Shown here: one piece after another, positions 60,989-64,000 of the stretch | Layout: the number at the start of each line of letters is the position of its first letter | Numbering within the stretch: position 1 is the stretch's first letter | Assembly (NCBI GenBank): GCA_015061685.1 | Contig: SUWD01000013.1 | Location: 1 to 64,000 of the forward strand | Length of the DNA: 64,000 nt | Direction of reading: 5' to 3' | Origin: Lentisphaerota bacterium | Lineage (GTDB): Bacteria > Verrucomicrobiota > Lentisphaeria > Victivallales > Victivallaceae | Program-made: the position numbers and the translations under genes | Notes under the pieces: model-generated | Told to the model about the DNA's origin: nothing | Databases searched by the model: none | The model's input: only the letters and a program-made list of their open reading frames with translations

Positions 60989-62866
60989 TTATTTTTTCAA
61001 TGCTTCACCAAGCAGGGTCACAACTTCTTTGGCAAAAGCCGCCGGATCAGGCAGAGGTGAGCCCTCCAGCAAAAGAGCCTGATCGTAAAGGACATTGACA
61101 TAACGGACCAATTCAGCTTCATCGGCTTCAGCGGCAATTTTCTCATTCAATGCCGCGATCAACGGATGTTCGCCGTTAAGTTCCAGAATCCTTTTACTCA
61201 CCGGGATTTCCTGATTCATCGCCCGGAAAAGCCGTTCCATGTGCGGGCTCAACGCCTGACCGTCAACGATCAAACAGCAGGGACTGTCCGTGAGCCGTCC
61301 GGAAAAACGCACCGCACTGACCTTTTCCGCGAGGGTTTTCTGCAGAAATTCTGCAGCCGGAGCAAATTTCTCTGCGGCATTTTTGACCTTTTCTTCAGCT
61401 TCCTTATCTTCAAAATCGCCTTTGATGACCGATTTGAAATATTTTTGAGCATACTGATACATTGACTGCATCACCCATTCATCGATCGGATCGGTCATAA
61501 ACAACACATCATAACCTTTGCTCCGGAAGTATTCCAACGCCGGTGAAGAAGCCACTGCTTCGCGTTTATCGCCGGTGATATAGTAAATATCCTGCTGACT
61601 TTCCGGCATGGCATCGACATACTCTTTCAGCGTGATCCGTTTGCCTGCCGGGGTATTCATTGATTCATAAAGTACGATATCTTTGAGCTTTTCCGCATTT
61701 GGACGGTCTGTATGCAATCCCTCTTTGACGATGCGGCCGAATTCAGCAAAGAATTTTTCGTAATTTTCCCGGTCGTTCTCCAAAAGCTTTTTCATTTCTG
61801 AAATAACCTTGCCGGTCACTGCAGTACGGATCTTATCCAACAACGGATTCTGCTGCAGGATCTCCCGGGAAACATTCAACGGCAAATCGCTGGAATCAAC
61901 CACACCGCACACAAAACGCAGATAATCCGGCAGCAGCTCTTTGCATTCATCGGTAATAAACATCCGCTTGATGTAAAGCTGCAGTCCCTTTTTCTGAATA
62001 TCCGGCATCAACAGATTGAAGGGAGCCTGTTTGGGCAAAAACAGCAACGCTTTGAATTCGCTTGCGCCCTCTGCTGTCATGTGAATGGCTTTCAGATACT
62101 CCGTCCCGCCGAAATTGGATAAATGCGTGTAAAAACTCTTATACTCGTCTTCGGTTATTTCAGACGGTTTACGCAGCCAGATCGCCTTTTGGGAATTCAA
62201 AATACGCTCGGTCTGTGTTTCCTTCTTATCTTCACCGATTTTCACTTCCGGCATAATGATCGGGTAAGCGATAAAATCAGAATAGCGGTGAACGATTTCG
62301 GCGATCTTCCAATTTTCCAGATAAATTTCCGCATCATCATTCAAATGCAGCACGATCGAAGTTCCCGGTTCATCTCTTTCAGCTTCGGAAATCGTATACT
62401 CGCCCTCCCCGGTACTGCTCCAGCACACCGCCGGCTCATCGCCTTTGCGGGTGATCAGCTCCACCGGCGAAGCGACCATGAATGCCGAATAAAATCCAAC
62501 CCCGAATTGTCCGATCAATTCCGGCAGATCACCGGACTTTTCGCCCTTTTCCTCCAGCATTTTTAAAAATGCTTTTGTTCCGCTTTTGGCGATCGTGCCG
62601 ATATTTTCCACCACTTCATCAGCCTTCATGCCGATACCATTATCGCAGATGGTCAATGTTTTTTTCTCTTTATCCGGAACTATCGAAATTTTCCACTCTC
62701 TGGCGGAAGCCGGATCTGTCAAACTTTCAAACCGGGCCTTATCCAATGCATCTGCGGCATTGGCGATCAACTCCCGCAGAAAGATGTCACGGTTTGAATA
62801 AAGTGAATGGATCATCAACTGCAAAAGCTGCCTGACTTCAGTTTTGAATTCTCTGGTCTCTGTCAT
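60989..62866 (-). CDS. htpG: Chaperone HtpG (Hsp90)
   Basis: 625 residues, the E. coli HtpG size. The N-terminal GHKL ATPase domain opens with EFKTEVRQLLQLMIHSLYSN and includes LRELIANAADALDK, ICDNGIGMKADEV and IGQFGVGFYSAF. The middle domain follows (NSQKAIWLRKPSEIT; LPLNVSREILQ) with the dimerisation domain at the C terminus. It assists folding of client proteins in the cytoplasm. AGGA precedes the start. A leader of about 155 nt separates it from its promoter; no CIRCE operator is found there. Confidence 0.97.
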   Translation of the reverse strand: MTETREFKTEVRQLLQLMIHSLYSNRDIFLRELIANAADALDKARFESLTDPASAREWKISIVPDKEKKTLTICDNGIGMKADEVVENIGTIAKSGTKAFLKMLEEKGEKSGDLPELIGQFGVGFYSAFMVASPVELITRKGDEPAVCWSSTGEGEYTISEAERDEPGTSIVLHLNDDAEIYLENWKIAEIVHRYSDFIAYPIIMPEVKIGEDKKETQTERILNSQKAIWLRKPSEITEDEYKSFYTHLSNFGGTEYLKAIHMTAEGASEFKALLFLPKQAPFNLLMPDIQKKGLQLYIKRMFITDECKELLPDYLRFVCGVVDSSDLPLNVSREILQQNPLLDKIRTAVTGKVISEMKKLLENDRENYEKFFAEFGRIVKEGLHTDRPNAEKLKDIVLYESMNTPAGKRITLKEYVDAMPESQQDIYYITGDKREAVASSPALEYFRSKGYDVLFMTDPIDEWVMQSMYQYAQKYFKSVIKGDFEDKEAEEKVKNAAEKFAPAAEFLQKTLAEKVSAVRFSGRLTDSPCCLIVDGQALSPHMERLFRAMNQEIPVSKRILELNGEHPLIAALNEKIAAEADEAELVRYVNVLYDQALLLEGSPLPDPAAFAKEVVTLLGEALKK

Positions 62867-63021
62867 GATTTTATTCCTGTAACCAATAAGTTTTCCTGTT
62901 TTTTACGCTTTTAAGGCAATCAGAAAAGCATTCAAAAACTCTTAAAAATCGCCGTTGAGGTTTTGCTCTCATCAACGCCGTTCCTGCAACACTTTTTTGA
63001 ATTCACCTGTGTTATCAGATA
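62867..63021 (-). other. Long htpG leader
   Basis: About 155 nt between the predicted htpG promoter and its start codon. A weak CGTTGA / TCAACG pairing (around 62955-62985) and A/T-rich flanks are visible. Temperature-responsive folding is possible for a heat-shock gene but is not supported by any known family motif. Confidence 0.3.
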
Positions 63022-63049
63022 AATATAGTTTTTTATTTGAAAAAATCAA
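63022..63049 (-). promoter_or_regulatory. Predicted promoter of htpG
   Basis: Minus strand: TTGATT (63044-63049), 16-nt spacer, TATATT (63022-63027). A sigma70-type form rather than a sigma32 form. Confidence 0.65.
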
Positions 63050-63070
63050 GGCCGAAAGCAATTGTTTGTA

Positions 63071-63098
63071 TTGATTTTTTATCCGGATATGCTATAAT
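63071..63098 (+). promoter_or_regulatory. Predicted promoter of the DUF349 gene
   Basis: TTGATT (63071-63076), 16-nt spacer, TATAAT (63093-63098), about 45 nt before the start codon. Confidence 0.65.
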
Positions 63099-63143
63099 AA
63101 ACAATGTGCCAATATTTTTTATTAATTTTCTGGAGAAAATATC

Positions 63144-64000
63144 ATGAGCGAATTAACAGAAGAGCTGCGGAATATCCTGCACCAAAAAGAAAGTATCTGT
63201 GAAGCATTGGAAAAACTTGAAAATTCAGGAGAAATCGACTACCGGAGTACCCTTTGCCGTTTAAGCAGCGATTACGATGCTGCCGGAGAATTGCCTCCGG
63301 AATATGCCGAATTGCTGGACAAGCGTTTCACCGAAGCTCTCAAAACGGCAGAAGAAGGCGAAAAACGGTATCAGGAAAAAATCACCAGAACCGCCAAACT
63401 TGCTGATGATACCCAAGCTCTGCTCGATGCCGGAGATCTGGCAACACTCAAAGAGGTGGAAATTCTGGAAAAAACGATTCTCGAATTGGCTCCGGGAAGC
63501 GGACTGCTCGAAAAACTTGCCCCGTTAAAAAATCAGCTGGCCGCCGAAGAAGCCGCCGTTAAAGCGGCAGAAAACACCGTCCTCAAGCTTGCCGGAGAAC
63601 TCGAAGAACTCTGCGCTCTGGAAGATATCGCCCCTCTGCATGACCGCAAACCGGGAATCGAAGCAGAATTCGCTCAATTAGCCAATATTCCCCGGCACGC
63701 TGCCCTGAAATATAATGATGCACACCGCAAAGCTTCTGTAAAACTTGCCCAGCATTATGAGACCCTTGATCTTGCCCGCTGGGAAGCTTACACCAGAAAA
63801 CTGGATATCTGCGCGGAGCTTGATAAACTGTCAGAACTGCCGGAAGAGGAGTTGGCCAATGCTTCCAAACGGCTTAATATTCTGCGCGAATCCTGGAAAA
63901 ATCTCGGCAGCGTGCCGAAAGAAAAAAGCGATGAGATCAATCCCAGATATCTGGAATCGACCCGCAAACTGCAGCATCGCATCGATGAATTCTTCGCCCG
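63144..64000 (+). CDS. DUF349 domain protein (partial, runs off the window)
   Basis: The frame is open for 285 codons from ATG 63144 to the window end; a GGAG ribosome site lies 9 nt upstream. The sequence is highly charged, alpha-helical and coiled-coil-like, rich in Glu, Leu, Lys and Ala. ILRESWKNLGSVPKEKSDEI near residues 250-270 matches the DUF349 pattern (Trp, Gly, Val-Pro), which usually repeats several times per protein, so more repeats are expected downstream. DUF349 proteins are known in stress and membrane-associated contexts but have no settled function. The C terminus is not in this window. Confidence 0.78.
   Translation, partial: MSELTEELRNILHQKESICEALEKLENSGEIDYRSTLCRLSSDYDAAGELPPEYAELLDKRFTEALKTAEEGEKRYQEKITRTAKLADDTQALLDAGDLATLKEVEILEKTILELAPGSGLLEKLAPLKNQLAAEEAAVKAAENTVLKLAGELEELCALEDIAPLHDRKPGIEAEFAQLANIPRHAALKYNDAHRKASVKLAQHYETLDLARWEAYTRKLDICAELDKLSELPEEELANASKRLNILRESWKNLGSVPKEKSDEINPRYLESTRKLQHRIDEFFA

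Noticed and set aside
62867..63100. CIRCE operator upstream of htpG
   Set aside because: No TTAGCACTC-N9-GAGTGCTAA-like sequence is present.

Overview
The window reads as chromosomal DNA of a Gram-negative, anaerobic-type carbohydrate degrader, most likely from the Lentisphaerota (Victivallis-like) or a close PVC relative. The main pointers are a pseudopilin-like secreted protein with an N-terminal [16 protein letters not shown] segment and an exact H-X9-DG motif, a GntR/LacI hybrid regulator heading a glycan locus, a DUF4838 protein, an Aquifex-type aconitase and very large secreted glycosidases. This placement is inference from gene content; no rRNA or tRNA gene was recognised.

Layout. 1-600: two copies of a 165-bp intergenic repeat. 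594-3976 (minus): a membrane ankyrin-repeat protein and a creatininase-family amidohydrolase, each with its own promoter and terminator. 4207-12475: aconitase, then a 2105-residue single-chain AddB-AddA-like helicase/nuclease. 12634-14852: an overlapping receiver-HNH-Na+/solute symporter operon. 15076-18334: aspS, a secreted unknown and a lytic transglycosylase, overlapping by 1-4 nt. 18413-19732: phenylacetate-CoA ligase. 19890-33560: a glycan-utilisation locus (GntR/LacI regulator, SGNH esterase, H-X9-DG pseudopilin, a small carbohydrate-binding-like protein, a 1736-residue GH42-like enzyme, CE15-like esterase, Gfo/Idh/MocA oxidoreductase, DUF4838 protein), bounded by a promoter and a strong terminator and carrying an internal promoter under a perfect palindrome. 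33635-40375: parE, parC, an MFS transporter and an orphan Dpp/Opp-type permease. 40424-43725: a secreted unknown and a divergent ClC transporter. 43778-50099: metX-metW, a secreted alpha/beta hydrolase, prfA, rpmE, a sugar-nucleotide epimerase and pssA. 50187-60405 (minus): seven tightly packed genes from purB to a DUF4105 protein, including uxaC and a nitrilase-GDPD fusion. 60559-64000: a VOC protein, htpG and the start of a DUF349 protein.

The genes fit a coherent picture for uronate-containing glycans: extracellular esterase and glycosidase activities, a CE15-type uronoyl esterase without a signal peptide, an oxidoreductase, a DUF4838 protein and, 22 kb away, uronate isomerase. Nearly every transcription unit starts with a recognisable sigma70-type promoter of the form TTGCAA/TTGACA/TTGAAA, 16-17 nt, TATATT. 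This regularity was used to define operons.

The strongest candidates for something undescribed are the pseudopilin-centred glycan locus with a duplicated binding domain, the fused AddB-AddA enzyme with a cysteine-rich linker, the nitrilase-GDPD and TerB-AI-2E fusions, and the operator palindrome wrapped around the -10 box at 29155-29183.
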